This document shows, piece by piece, positions 17,769-26,114 of a stretch of 52,465 bases of DNA; the first letter of the stretch is position 1, and each line of letters opens with the position of its first letter. This stretch comes from SURF-32 sp964648365. Lineage in GTDB: Bacteria > Planctomycetota > Phycisphaerae > UBA1845. A program made the translations under genes and the position numbers. The notes beneath the pieces are model-generated. The model was not told where the DNA came from. It saw only the letters and a list, made by a program, of their open reading frames with translations, and did no database searches. The stretch spans positions 1 through 52,465 of the forward strand of contig CAZYLK010000017.1 in the NCBI GenBank assembly GCA_964648365.1. The letters are read 5' to 3'.

Positions 17769-18206
17769 TCAGTTTCGCGTGACCGCCGACTCGACGTCGA
17801 AGTCGGTGATGGCGTCCGAATGATCGAAGGTGAACGTGATGGTGCTGCCGCAGTTGAAATCGTCGCCGTCGCGGAGGACGTCGGACTTCGCCTCCGGTCC
17901 GAGGCCGCCGATGATGCGCAGGTCGGCGTCGTCGACCAGGATGACCTGCAAATCGTCACAACTGCGAAACAGCGTGCGCGTGGCGCCGGCCGGGATCGAG
18001 ACGTTGATCTCCTCGCCGACCTCGGTCAACAGAAACTCCGGCGTATCCTGCTCGTCGTGAACAAAGACGACGGCGTCCACGGGAAAGTCGCCATCGTTGA
18101 CGAAAAGCACGCTCACCACGGTGGGCTGCAGGAAAGACAAGGCGTCACAGCCGGTTATTGCCGGCGACAGCAGCAGCAGGCCGGCCATTGCAAGACGTTT
18201 CATCAT
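17769..18206 (-). CDS. Small lipoprotein of unknown function
   Basis: 145 residues from ATG 18206 (MMKRLAMAGLLLLSPAITGC), with AGGAGA just upstream. The lipobox AITGC is clear. The mature part is acidic and strand-rich (VVSVLFVNDGDFPVDAVVFVHDE; ITFTFDHSDAITDFDVE), with two Cys at the SCDD and FNCGS positions that could form a disulphide. I recognise no family. It is about 50 bases upstream of rarA in the same direction, so the two may be co-transcribed without an obvious functional link. Confidence 0.75.
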   Translation of the reverse strand: MMKRLAMAGLLLLSPAITGCDALSFLQPTVVSVLFVNDGDFPVDAVVFVHDEQDTPEFLLTEVGEEINVSIPAGATRTLFRSCDDLQVILVDDADLRIIGGLGPEAKSDVLRDGDDFNCGSTITFTFDHSDAITDFDVESAVTRN

Positions 18207-18487
18207 GTCTCCTCCGCACCCGCGCCGCCGGGCCACACCGCGCCGTCGCGTCGCCGGGTACGCTGACATTGTAGCGCCGGAATTGGCCCAGGGAAATCAA
18301 ACGGCGTTGCAGGGTTGCACGTCGTTCAACGCCCGCTGATCGAAGCGTCAGGCGGCGGGCCTGTGACGGATGAGGCTCCCGCCCGACCCCGCGCGTCGGC
18401 CGCCGGTGTCTGCGGGGATTCAGCGAATCAGCGAGTCAGCGATTCACGGATGGAAGCAGCGCCGGAGCTGCAACAGGGTGTGCGTCC

Positions 18488-18591
18488 TATCCGCGTTCAT
18501 CCGCGTGCATCTGCGGTTCCTTATCTTCTGGCAAGTGCCGATCGATCGGCCGTGGAAATCGACCGCAGATGAACGCGGATGAACGCGGATA
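18488..18591. repeat. 29-bp inverted repeat with 46-base loop
   Basis: The arms 18488-18516 and 18563-18591 are complementary with one mismatch. Each arm is made of ccgcgttcat/ccgcgtgcat/ctgcgg units, so the arms are themselves short tandem repeats of a nine- to ten-base type. Confidence 0.85.
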
Positions 18592-18704
18592 CAGAGAAGC
18601 GCGAAGAGGGTGGCCTGCGAATTTCTGCGGTGTTGGATCGCGCCTGGCGGCGGCAGTGGTGGCGCGCCGCTTCGACCGAGGGCGACGTCGTTTTCTGCTC
18701 CTAC

Positions 18705-18743
18705 CTGACCCCCTCACTCCCCCATTCCCTGACTCCCTTCTTC
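18705..18743. repeat. Heptamer tandem repeat, CACTCCC orientation
   Basis: Degenerate units (cctcactcccccattccctgactcccttc is the span) ending two bases before the TAG of the acyl-CoA ligase. Confidence 0.75.
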
Positions 18744-18745
18744 AC

Positions 18746-20482
18746 CTACGCCGTCTCGATCGCGGCGGCGCGTTCCAGCCCCAGCTTCTGAATCGCCATC
18801 TCGCGAATCTTGAACTTCTGCACCTTCCCCGTGACCGTCATGGGGTAATCATCCACCACCATCCAGTAGCGCGGAATCTTGAAGTGCGCGATGCGGCCTT
18901 TGCACATCGCGCGGAATTCCTCCTCGGTCGGCGCCGTCGATGGTCCGCCTGACGATTCTGACTCGGCCGCGCCGCTGCCGCGGAGCTTGACGCAAGCCAG
19001 CAGTTCTTCGCCGAACTTCTCGTCCGGCACGCCGACCACGTGGGCGTCGGCGATGACAGGCAGCGTGTGCAGGAACTCTTCGATCTCACGCGGATAGACG
19101 TTCTCGCCGCCGCGGATGACCATGTCCTTAATGCGGCCGGTGATCTTGACGTACCCCTCGGCGTCCATCGTGCCCAGGTCGCCGGAGTGCAGCCAGTGGC
19201 TCCGGTCGATCGCTTCGGCGGTTGCGTCAGGCTGGTCGTCGTAGCCGCTCATCACCGAGTAGCCACGGAAACAGATTTCGCCCGGCCGGCCGCGCTCGAC
19301 GGTGGCGCCGGTGGCCGGATCGACGATCTTGATTTCGATGTGCGGCAGCGCCCGGCCGACGGTTCCGACGCGGCGTTCCAGCGGATCGTCCGGCCGCGTC
19401 ATGGTGGCCACCGGCGATGCCTCGGTCTGCCCATACGCAATCATCACCTCTTTCATGTGCATCCGGTCGATGACCTTGCGCATCACTTCGATGGGGCAGG
19501 GCGCCCCGGCCATGATGCCGGTCCGCAGGCTGGTCAGGTCGAACGACGCGAACTCGGGGTGATCCAGTTCGGCGATGAACATGGTGGGCACGCCGTGCAA
19601 CGCGGTGCATCGTTCCTGTTGCACCGCGCTCAGCGTCGCGCCGGCGTCAAACGAGGCGGACGGGATCACCACGGCCGCGCCGTGCGACATGGCCGCCAGG
19701 TTGCTGACCACCATGCCGAAGCAGTGATAGAACGGCACGGGCACGCACACGCGGTCCTTCTCGGTCAGTCGGATGGTGCGGCCGATCCAGTACGCATTGT
19801 TGAGAATGTTGTGGTGGGTGAGCGTGACGCCCTTGGGGAAGCCGGTCGTGCCGGACGTGTACTGGATGTTGATGATGTCGTCGGCGTCGAGCTGTGCCTC
19901 GCGCTGGCGGAGCGTGTCGCAGGGGAACTCGTCGCCCATCTCGGCGAACTCGCGCCGGGTGAACATGCCGGGATGACGCTCGCGGCCGATGAAGATGACG
20001 CTCTTGAGATCCGGGAACCGCCACGAGTCGATGGTTCCGGGCTCGACCTCCCGCGCCTCGGGGCACACCTGATAGAACATGTCCAGGTAGTTCGACGTTT
20101 TGAACGACTCGATCAGCAGCAGCGCCTTGGCCCGGGATCGTCGCAGGACGTATTCCAGTTCGTGCGTGCGATAGGCCGGGTTGACGTTGACCAGAACCGC
20201 GCCGATCTTGGCCGTGGCATACTGTGCCACCACCCACTCATAGTTGTTGACCGACCAGATGCCGATCCGGTCGCCGCGGGCGATGCCGAGTCGTAGAAAC
20301 GCCTTGGCGGCGCGGTTGACGACCTGAAGGAACTCGGCATAGGTGAATCGACGGTTCTGAGGCAGCGACACCAGAGCATCCCGATCCGGGAACCGGGCCG
20401 CGACACGGTCCAGGCACTGCCCGATCGTCTCGCCGAGCAGCGGCGTCTCGCCTCCACAGTGGTCGTAACTGAGACGGTTCAT
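18746..20482 (-). CDS. AMP-binding acyl-CoA synthetase (FadD-like)
   Basis: Activates a carboxylic acid, probably a fatty acid, to its CoA thioester through an acyl-adenylate. 578 residues. Motifs are the phosphate-binding IQYTSGTTGFPKGVTLTH (near residue 203), VPFYHCFGMV, MIAYGQTEASPV, the adenylation loop WLHSGDLGTMDAEGYVKITGRIKDMVIRGGENVYP, and the C-terminal catalytic Lys in MTVTGKVQKFKIRE. It overlaps the upstream MaoC gene by four bases, which ties CoA activation to a hydratase step. Confidence 0.92.
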   Translation of the reverse strand: MNRLSYDHCGGETPLLGETIGQCLDRVAARFPDRDALVSLPQNRRFTYAEFLQVVNRAAKAFLRLGIARGDRIGIWSVNNYEWVVAQYATAKIGAVLVNVNPAYRTHELEYVLRRSRAKALLLIESFKTSNYLDMFYQVCPEAREVEPGTIDSWRFPDLKSVIFIGRERHPGMFTRREFAEMGDEFPCDTLRQREAQLDADDIINIQYTSGTTGFPKGVTLTHHNILNNAYWIGRTIRLTEKDRVCVPVPFYHCFGMVVSNLAAMSHGAAVVIPSASFDAGATLSAVQQERCTALHGVPTMFIAELDHPEFASFDLTSLRTGIMAGAPCPIEVMRKVIDRMHMKEVMIAYGQTEASPVATMTRPDDPLERRVGTVGRALPHIEIKIVDPATGATVERGRPGEICFRGYSVMSGYDDQPDATAEAIDRSHWLHSGDLGTMDAEGYVKITGRIKDMVIRGGENVYPREIEEFLHTLPVIADAHVVGVPDEKFGEELLACVKLRGSGAAESESSGGPSTAPTEEEFRAMCKGRIAHFKIPRYWMVVDDYPMTVTGKVQKFKIREMAIQKLGLERAAAIETA

Positions 20483-20943
20483 GGTTTGACCTTTCCAGGC
20501 GTTTCGTCGATCAGCTTCGTCTGGGGCGGCGGGATCACGATGGCGTTGCCGATGGCAACGTCTTTGCCGTCCTCATTGCGACAGGCGACCAGGATCTGCA
20601 CGCGCTGGCTGTTGATGATCCGGATGACGGTCGCCTCGGCGGTAACGACGTCGCCGATGAACACGGGGCGCAGAAAACGCACGTGGATGCTGACGAGGAT
20701 CGTGCCGACGCCGGGCAGTTCGCTGCCCAGCACAGCCGAGATCACCGCGGCCGTAAGAATCCCGTGGGCGACCCGCTGGCCGAACGCGCTGCGGCGAGCG
20801 TACTCATCGTCCACGTGCAGCGGGTTGAAGTCTCCCGAGGCATCGGCGAAGGCCAGAATGTCGGCCTCGGTGATCGTCTTGGTAAAAGTGCCGGAATCTC
20901 CTACTTCCAGCGACTCGCGAGTTCTCGGCACGAGGTGATTCAT
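20479..20943 (-). CDS. MaoC-like enoyl-CoA hydratase
   Basis: A hot-dog-fold protein of about 154 residues from ATG 20943, with GGAG four bases upstream. It carries the hydratase-2 motif FADASGDFNPLHVDDEYA with catalytic Asp and His, and RVAHGILTAAVISAVLGSELPG. The likely reaction is (R)-specific hydration of enoyl-CoA. The ATGA overlap with the downstream ligase supports a shared fatty-acyl pathway. The DHOD-like gene upstream is separated only by a repeat-bearing spacer of about 80 bases. Confidence 0.9.
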   Translation of the reverse strand: MNHLVPRTRESLEVGDSGTFTKTITEADILAFADASGDFNPLHVDDEYARRSAFGQRVAHGILTAAVISAVLGSELPGVGTILVSIHVRFLRPVFIGDVVTAEATVIRIINSQRVQILVACRNEDGKDVAIGNAIVIPPPQTKLIDETPGKVKP

Positions 20944-20962
20944 ATCTCCACGCGTCCGGTCT

Positions 20963-21000
20963 GCATTCGTCATTCGCTATTCGACATTCACCATTCAACC
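20963..21000. repeat. Heptamer tandem repeat, ATTCGAC orientation
   Basis: Units cattcgt, cattcgc, tattcga, cattcac in the spacer between the MaoC and DHOD-like genes. Confidence 0.75.
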
Positions 21001-21026
21001 CGCACCCATGCAGCATACCGCTCCAC

Positions 21027-22016
21027 CTACACATACGATGCCAGCGCCTTCATGTAGTTGGCCCGCTCGAAGGCGCCGGGATCGGGGCAGGTCGCCAGGT
21101 TCATGCTTCCCTGCATCTGCTTGACGCTCTCGTATTCGTGCTCCTCCATCCACTCGCGCAGGTTGTTGAGCACGCGGGTCGCCACCAGCGGTCCGTGGGT
21201 CAGCAGCGCGGCGCACATCATGGCCGCGTCCGCGCCCACCATCATGAGCTTGAGCACGTCTTCATAGTCATAGACGCCCGTCGTAGCCGCCAGGCTCGCC
21301 TCCACCACCGGATCGAGAATGGCGATCCACCGCAGCGGCAGCCGCATTTCGTGCCGGGCGCTGAAATTGAGCTGCGGCGTGACCTCAAGATTGTCGAGAT
21401 CCACGTCGGGTTGATAGAACCGGTTAAACAGCACCAGGCCGTCCACGCCGTGGCGGTCCAGGTTCCGGGCGAAGTGTGCCAGGGCCGTGAACTGCGGACC
21501 CAGTTTCATCGCCACCGGTACGTTGACGCAACTCTTGACCGCCGCAAGAACGTCAAGATAGCGCTGCTCGATCTGCTGTGCCGTCGTCTCCGGGTCGGTG
21601 GCCAGCATGTAGACGTTGAGTTCGATGGCGTCGGCCCCGGCCTGTTCGAGTTCCGCCGCGTACTTCGTCCAGCCGCCGGGCGTCGTGCCGTTCAGGCTGG
21701 CGATGATGGGAATCTCCACGGATTCCTTGAGCCGGGCGATGTGATCGAGATATTCAACCGGCCCGCGTGGGAAATCCTCAATGGGCGGCGCATACGTCAG
21801 CGACTCGGCGAAGCTCTCCGTGCCGAACTCCGCGAAGTGATCGTGGGCCGATGTCTCGTGGGCGATCTGCTCCTCGAAGAGCGAATACATCACCACGGCC
21901 GCGATGCCCGCGTCCTCCATCGCCCGCACGCTCCCCGCGTCGCGCGACATGGGCGAAGCGCTCGCCACCAGGGGGGTCTTGAGGTGAAAACCGAGATAGT
22001 TCGTGCTCAGGTCCAT
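21027..22016 (-). CDS. Dihydroorotate dehydrogenase-like protein adjacent to PFOR
   Basis: A TIM-barrel flavoprotein of about 329 residues. The start is set at ATG 22016 (MDLSTNYLGFHLKTPLVASASPMS, the usual family start), with a GTG four codons upstream. Barrel segments are PIIASLNGTTPGGWTKYAAELEQAGADAIELNVY, NVPVAMKLGPQFTALAHFARNLDRHGVDGLVLFNRFYQPDVDLD and LMMVGADAAMMCAALL. It belongs to the DHOD-like group that is commonly found next to pyruvate:ferredoxin oxidoreductase genes rather than pyrimidine genes. The start nearly touches the nifJ stop, so the genes are coupled; the substrate is not known. Confidence 0.88.
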   Translation of the reverse strand: MDLSTNYLGFHLKTPLVASASPMSRDAGSVRAMEDAGIAAVVMYSLFEEQIAHETSAHDHFAEFGTESFAESLTYAPPIEDFPRGPVEYLDHIARLKESVEIPIIASLNGTTPGGWTKYAAELEQAGADAIELNVYMLATDPETTAQQIEQRYLDVLAAVKSCVNVPVAMKLGPQFTALAHFARNLDRHGVDGLVLFNRFYQPDVDLDNLEVTPQLNFSARHEMRLPLRWIAILDPVVEASLAATTGVYDYEDVLKLMMVGADAAMMCAALLTHGPLVATRVLNNLREWMEEHEYESVKQMQGSMNLATCPDPGAFERANYMKALASYV

Positions 22017-22028
22017 GGTAGAGTCCAC

Positions 22029-25000
22029 TCAGTTACCCGCCGGTTCCGTAGCGGCCAGTTTCGCATACATGGCGTAGCGTCGTTTCACGTGCTCCTGCGC
22101 CCGGACCAGCAACTGCTCCGCCCGCTCCGGGCGGGCCTTCATGAGCGCACGATACCGATTCTCGCGCTCGATGTATGACTTCAGCGACGTGCTCGGCGCC
22201 TTGGAATCTAGTTGCAGCGGGTTAAGCCCCTGATCGACGCGCCGCGGATCATAGCGATAGAGCAGCCAGTGGCCGCTGTCGACCGCCGCCTTCTGCTGAT
22301 CCAGGCCCTTGGTCATGTTGATGCCGTGGGCGATGCAGTGCGAATAGGCGATGATCAGCGACGGGCCGTCATAGCTTTCCGCTTCTACGAAGGCTTTCAC
22401 GGTGTGATTATCGTTGGCGCCCATCGCCACCTGCGTCACGTAAACGTTGCCGTACGCCATCGCGTGCATGCCGAGGTCTTTCTTGTCGCCCTCACGACCG
22501 GCCTCGGCGAATTTCGCCACCGCCCCTCGCGGCGTCGATTTCGACATCTGCCCGCCCGTGTTCGAGTAAACCTCGGTATCCAGCACCAGGATGTTGATGT
22601 TGCGTCCCGAAGCCAGCACGTGGTCCAGGCCGCCGAAGCCGATGTCATAGGCCCAGCCGTCGCCGCCCAGGCTCCAGACGCTGCGCCTCAGCAGCATTTC
22701 CGACACGGCCCGCAGGTTGAAGCTCTCCGGCGTCTCGATGCCTTCCAGTTTCCTGTTAAGTTCAGCGATGCGTTGCCGCTGCGCCTGTATGCCGGCTTCG
22801 TCGCTCTGGTCGGAATGGAGTATCCCATCGACGAACTCGCCGCCGAGCCGATCGCGCAGTTTCAGCAGCAGTTCCAGAGCGAACTCACGCTGCTTGTCGA
22901 TGGCCAGGCGGAAGCCCAGCCCGAACTCGCCTGCGTCTTCGAACAGGGAGTTCGACCAGGTGGGCCCGCGGCCGTCGCGGTTCTTCGCCCACGGCGTGGT
23001 CGGCAGGTTTCCGCCGTAGATCGACGAGCACCCCGTCGCGTTCGCGATGACTGCCCGATCACCGAAGAGCTGACTGAGCAGCTTCACGTAGGGCGTTTCG
23101 CCGCAGCCGGCACAGGCGCCGGAATACTCAAACAGCGGCAGCATGATCTGCGAACCCTTGACCGTGTTGGCCTTGAGCTTGGTGCGGTCATAGATCGGCA
23201 GATCAAGGAAGAACTCATAGTTGAGCCGCTCGCTTTCACGCAGCGGCGGCTGCGGGGCCATGTTGATGGCCTTGCGGCTCGCGTCGCTTTTGTCCTTGGC
23301 CGGACAGGCTTCCACGCAGATGCCGCAGCCGGTGCAATCCTCGGGCGCCACCTGAATCGTATAACGCAACCCCTTGAACTCCCCGCGTGCGGCGACGGAC
23401 TTGAACGTCGCCGGTGCGCCCTTCAGGCAGGGCTCTTCATAGGCGTTGGCCCGGATGGCCGCGTGCGGGCAAACCAGGGCGCACTTGTTGCACTGGATGC
23501 AAAGCGCCTCCTCCCATACGGGGATTTCAAGTGCGATGTTGCGTTTTTCCCAGCGCGCCGTGTCCGTTGGGAACGTGCCATCGCAGGGAAGCTGGCTGAC
23601 CGGCAACGAATCTCCGTCCCCGGCGATCATCCGTCCGAGTGTTTCGCGCACAAACTCCGGCGCCTTCTCGCTGACGGCCGGCGGGCGGTCGAACTGCGAC
23701 GTGACGCTTGCGGGGATCGGCACTTCAAACAGGTTCGCCAGGGTGGTGTCGACCGCCGCGAAGTTCTGCTTCACGACCTCGTCGCCCTTGCTGGCGTAAC
23801 TCTTCTTGATGCTCTCCTTGATCTTCGCGATCGCCTCCTCGCGCGGCAGCACGCCGGAAATCGCGAAGAAGCACGTCTGCATGATCGTGTTGATCCGCCG
23901 CCCCATGCCGGTCTCACCGGCGACTTTGAAAGCATCAATCGTGTAGCACTTGATTTTCTTGTCCAGAATGTGCTTCTGCGCCTGCCGCGGGAGTCGGTCC
24001 CACACTTCCTCCGGCGACGCCTGCATGTTAAGCAGGAACGTCGCGCCTGGTTGAGCGGATCGGAGGATGTCAAACCGCTCCAGGAAGACCTCGTTGTGGC
24101 AGGCGACAAAGCTCGCCTTGTCGATCAGATAGCTGCTGCGGATTGGGTTTCGACCGAAACGCAGGTGAGAGACCGTGATCGAACCGGCCTTCTTCGAGTC
24201 GTAGACGAAGTACCCCTGGGCGTAATTGTCCGTTTCCTCTCCGATGATCTTGACCGAGTTCTTGTTGGCGCCGACGGTTCCGTCCGAGCCGAGGCCGTAG
24301 AACATCGCCCGCACCGCCGCCGGGTCTTCGGTGGAAAACGCCGGATCGAACGGCAGCGACAGGTGCGTCACGTCATCGTCGATGCCCACGCTGAAGTGGT
24401 TCTTCGGGTCGGGCTTGTCGAGTTCGTCGAAGACGGCCTTGACCATCGCGGGCGTGAAGTCTTTGGACGACAAACCATAGCGTCCGCCGATCATGCGCGG
24501 CATGCCCATGATGCCGTTGCGGCCGGCGGCAATGTGCTCTGCCAGCGCCGTGACCACGTCCTGGTAGAGCGGCTCGCCGGTGGCGCCCGGCTCCTTGGTC
24601 CGGTCAAGCGTCGCGATGCGCTTCACCGTCTTCGGCAGAGCCGCCACGAACGCGTCGTTTGCGAACGGCCGATACAGCCGCACTTTGATCAGACCGACCT
24701 TGGCGCCCCGGCCGACCAGATGCTCGACGGTTTCATGGGCGATCTCCGCGCCGCTGCCCATGATGACCAGCACGCACTCGGCATCCGGCGCCCCGACGTA
24801 GTCGAACAGCCGGTATTGACGACCGGTGATCGCGGCCAGCTCGTCCATCTTGCGTTGTACGATCGCGGCCGCGCCGAAGTAGTACGGGTTGCACGCCTCC
24901 CGCGCCTGGAAGAACACGTCCGGGTTCTGGGCCGTGCCGCGCAGGATGGGTCGTTCGGGCGACATGGCCCGCGACCGATGGGCCGCGACCAGCTTCGGAT

Positions 25001-25586
25001 CAATCAGCTTGCGCATGTCCTCCGGGCTGATCTGCTCGATCTTGGCGACTTCGTGCGACGTGCGGAAGCCGTCGAAGAAATGGATGAACGGCAGCCGTGC
25101 TTCAAGCGTGGCCGCGTGGGCAACCAGGCCCAGGTCCATCACTTCCTGGATGCTGCCCGAGGCGATCTGCGCGAATCCCGTCGGCCGCGCCATCATCACG
25201 TCGCTGTGATCGCCGAAGATCGACAGGGCGTGCGTGGCGATGGCCCGCGCCGACACGTGAAAGACGGTCGGTGTCAGTTCGCCGGCGATCTTGTACATGT
25301 TGGGCAGCATCAGCAGCAGGCCCTGCGATGCGGTGAACGTCGTGCTCAGCGCGCCGGTCTGCAGCGCCCCATGCACGGCCCCGGCCGCGCCGGCTTCGCT
25401 CTGCATCTCCGTGACGCTGGGGACCGTGCCCCACAGGTTGGGCATACCCCGCGACGCCCACATGTCCGCCAGTTCGCCCATGGTGGAGCTTGGCGTGATC
25501 GGGTAGATCGCGATGACTTCGCTATTGTGATACGCGACGTAGGCCGCGGCCTCGTTACCGTCAATCGTGACTGTTCTTCCGGGCAT
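22029..25586 (-). CDS. nifJ: Pyruvate:ferredoxin (flavodoxin) oxidoreductase
   Basis: Large single-chain PFOR, 1185 residues, converting pyruvate and CoA to acetyl-CoA and CO2 with reduced ferredoxin. It begins with the pyruvate-binding alpha region (GNEAAAYVAYHNSEVIAIYPITPSS), then the gamma region (FYGLGSDGTVGANKNSVKII). Two 4Fe-4S motifs follow, CIQCNKCALVCPH (about residue 693) and CTGCGICVEACPAKD (about 750), then CAGCGETPY and the TPP-binding GDGWAYDIGFGGLDHVLASG (about 973) with LDTEVYSNTGGQMSKSTPRG. GGGGAGGG lies just upstream of ATG 25586. It implies anaerobic or micro-oxic pyruvate metabolism. Confidence 0.97.
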   Translation of the reverse strand: MPGRTVTIDGNEAAAYVAYHNSEVIAIYPITPSSTMGELADMWASRGMPNLWGTVPSVTEMQSEAGAAGAVHGALQTGALSTTFTASQGLLLMLPNMYKIAGELTPTVFHVSARAIATHALSIFGDHSDVMMARPTGFAQIASGSIQEVMDLGLVAHAATLEARLPFIHFFDGFRTSHEVAKIEQISPEDMRKLIDPKLVAAHRSRAMSPERPILRGTAQNPDVFFQAREACNPYYFGAAAIVQRKMDELAAITGRQYRLFDYVGAPDAECVLVIMGSGAEIAHETVEHLVGRGAKVGLIKVRLYRPFANDAFVAALPKTVKRIATLDRTKEPGATGEPLYQDVVTALAEHIAAGRNGIMGMPRMIGGRYGLSSKDFTPAMVKAVFDELDKPDPKNHFSVGIDDDVTHLSLPFDPAFSTEDPAAVRAMFYGLGSDGTVGANKNSVKIIGEETDNYAQGYFVYDSKKAGSITVSHLRFGRNPIRSSYLIDKASFVACHNEVFLERFDILRSAQPGATFLLNMQASPEEVWDRLPRQAQKHILDKKIKCYTIDAFKVAGETGMGRRINTIMQTCFFAISGVLPREEAIAKIKESIKKSYASKGDEVVKQNFAAVDTTLANLFEVPIPASVTSQFDRPPAVSEKAPEFVRETLGRMIAGDGDSLPVSQLPCDGTFPTDTARWEKRNIALEIPVWEEALCIQCNKCALVCPHAAIRANAYEEPCLKGAPATFKSVAARGEFKGLRYTIQVAPEDCTGCGICVEACPAKDKSDASRKAINMAPQPPLRESERLNYEFFLDLPIYDRTKLKANTVKGSQIMLPLFEYSGACAGCGETPYVKLLSQLFGDRAVIANATGCSSIYGGNLPTTPWAKNRDGRGPTWSNSLFEDAGEFGLGFRLAIDKQREFALELLLKLRDRLGGEFVDGILHSDQSDEAGIQAQRQRIAELNRKLEGIETPESFNLRAVSEMLLRRSVWSLGGDGWAYDIGFGGLDHVLASGRNINILVLDTEVYSNTGGQMSKSTPRGAVAKFAEAGREGDKKDLGMHAMAYGNVYVTQVAMGANDNHTVKAFVEAESYDGPSLIIAYSHCIAHGINMTKGLDQQKAAVDSGHWLLYRYDPRRVDQGLNPLQLDSKAPSTSLKSYIERENRYRALMKARPERAEQLLVRAQEHVKRRYAMYAKLAATEPAGN

Positions 25587-25853
25587 AAGACCCTCCCCGC
25601 AGGGAATACTGGTCGGTGGACAAAACCGGCCGGGGCGTAGTGCAACTCCACGCTTCGAGTGGGTGGACGCGGCTGCTCCGGCCTGGGGCCGCGATCCTCG
25701 CGGGACCGCCTGATGGAAGGCTTAGCAATCGGCGTTCCAGCCACCCCGGCCGAGCCTCGCGCCGGCTCCGGGCCGGCATTGTGCGGATGCACACGGCGGC
25801 GGACGCGCGGGCGATCCTGGTCAGCCCGCCCGGTCACGCCCCGCCACGACTCA

Positions 25854-25877
25854 CCGGGTTGACCCGGTCGAACCCGG
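25854..25877. promoter_or_regulatory. Inverted repeat abutting -35 box
   Basis: CCGGGTT and AACCCGG flank a 10-base centre and end one base before the TTGACC box. The position fits an operator or activator site; the regulator is unknown. Confidence 0.4.
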
Positions 25878-25905
25878 TTGACCGAAAACCACAGGTTCCT
25901 ATACT
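25878..25905 (+). promoter_or_regulatory. Predicted sigma70 promoter of HEAT-repeat gene
   Basis: TTGACC, 16-base spacer, TATACT (five of six matches in each box). Transcription would start near 25912, about 200 bases before the start codon. Confidence 0.6.
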
Positions 25906-26114
25906 GACGGCCCTCCGGAGCTCCCGCCCGCGGCGGACTCGTCGCCTGGGGGTGTGGAAGGCGGCTCGCGCCGGAGCGAGGGCGACGTCGACCGGCAGCA
26001 CGCGGCTCGGCGGCAGCCGGACGTTGACGTTGATCATTCTTCACAGGCCCGACAAAGAGGGTTTCTGACTCGCCAGCATCATGCCGGCACAAGCAATCGA
26101 AGATGGAGAGACAA

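Larger units (their letters stand above)
18207..18745. other. Gene-free stretch of about 540 bases with repeats
   Basis: I see no gene here. It holds an octamer-like run (cagcgaat, cagcgagt, cagcgatt) at 18424-18450, a 29-bp inverted repeat at 18488-18591 and a heptamer array at 18705-18743 directly after the acyl-CoA ligase stop. Confidence 0.6.
25587..26114. other. Divergent regulatory region, about 530 bases
   Basis: No gene is seen between nifJ and the HEAT-repeat gene. The region holds an inverted repeat and a strong-looking plus-strand promoter at 25854-25905, followed by a GC-rich leader of about 200 bases. Confidence 0.6.

Noticed and set aside
22212..25640. Very long plus-strand open frame (over 1100 codons) antisense to nifJ
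   Set aside because: High GC content removes stops in the opposite frame. The minus-strand frame has full PFOR motifs and a strong ribosome binding site, while the plus frame shows no domain.
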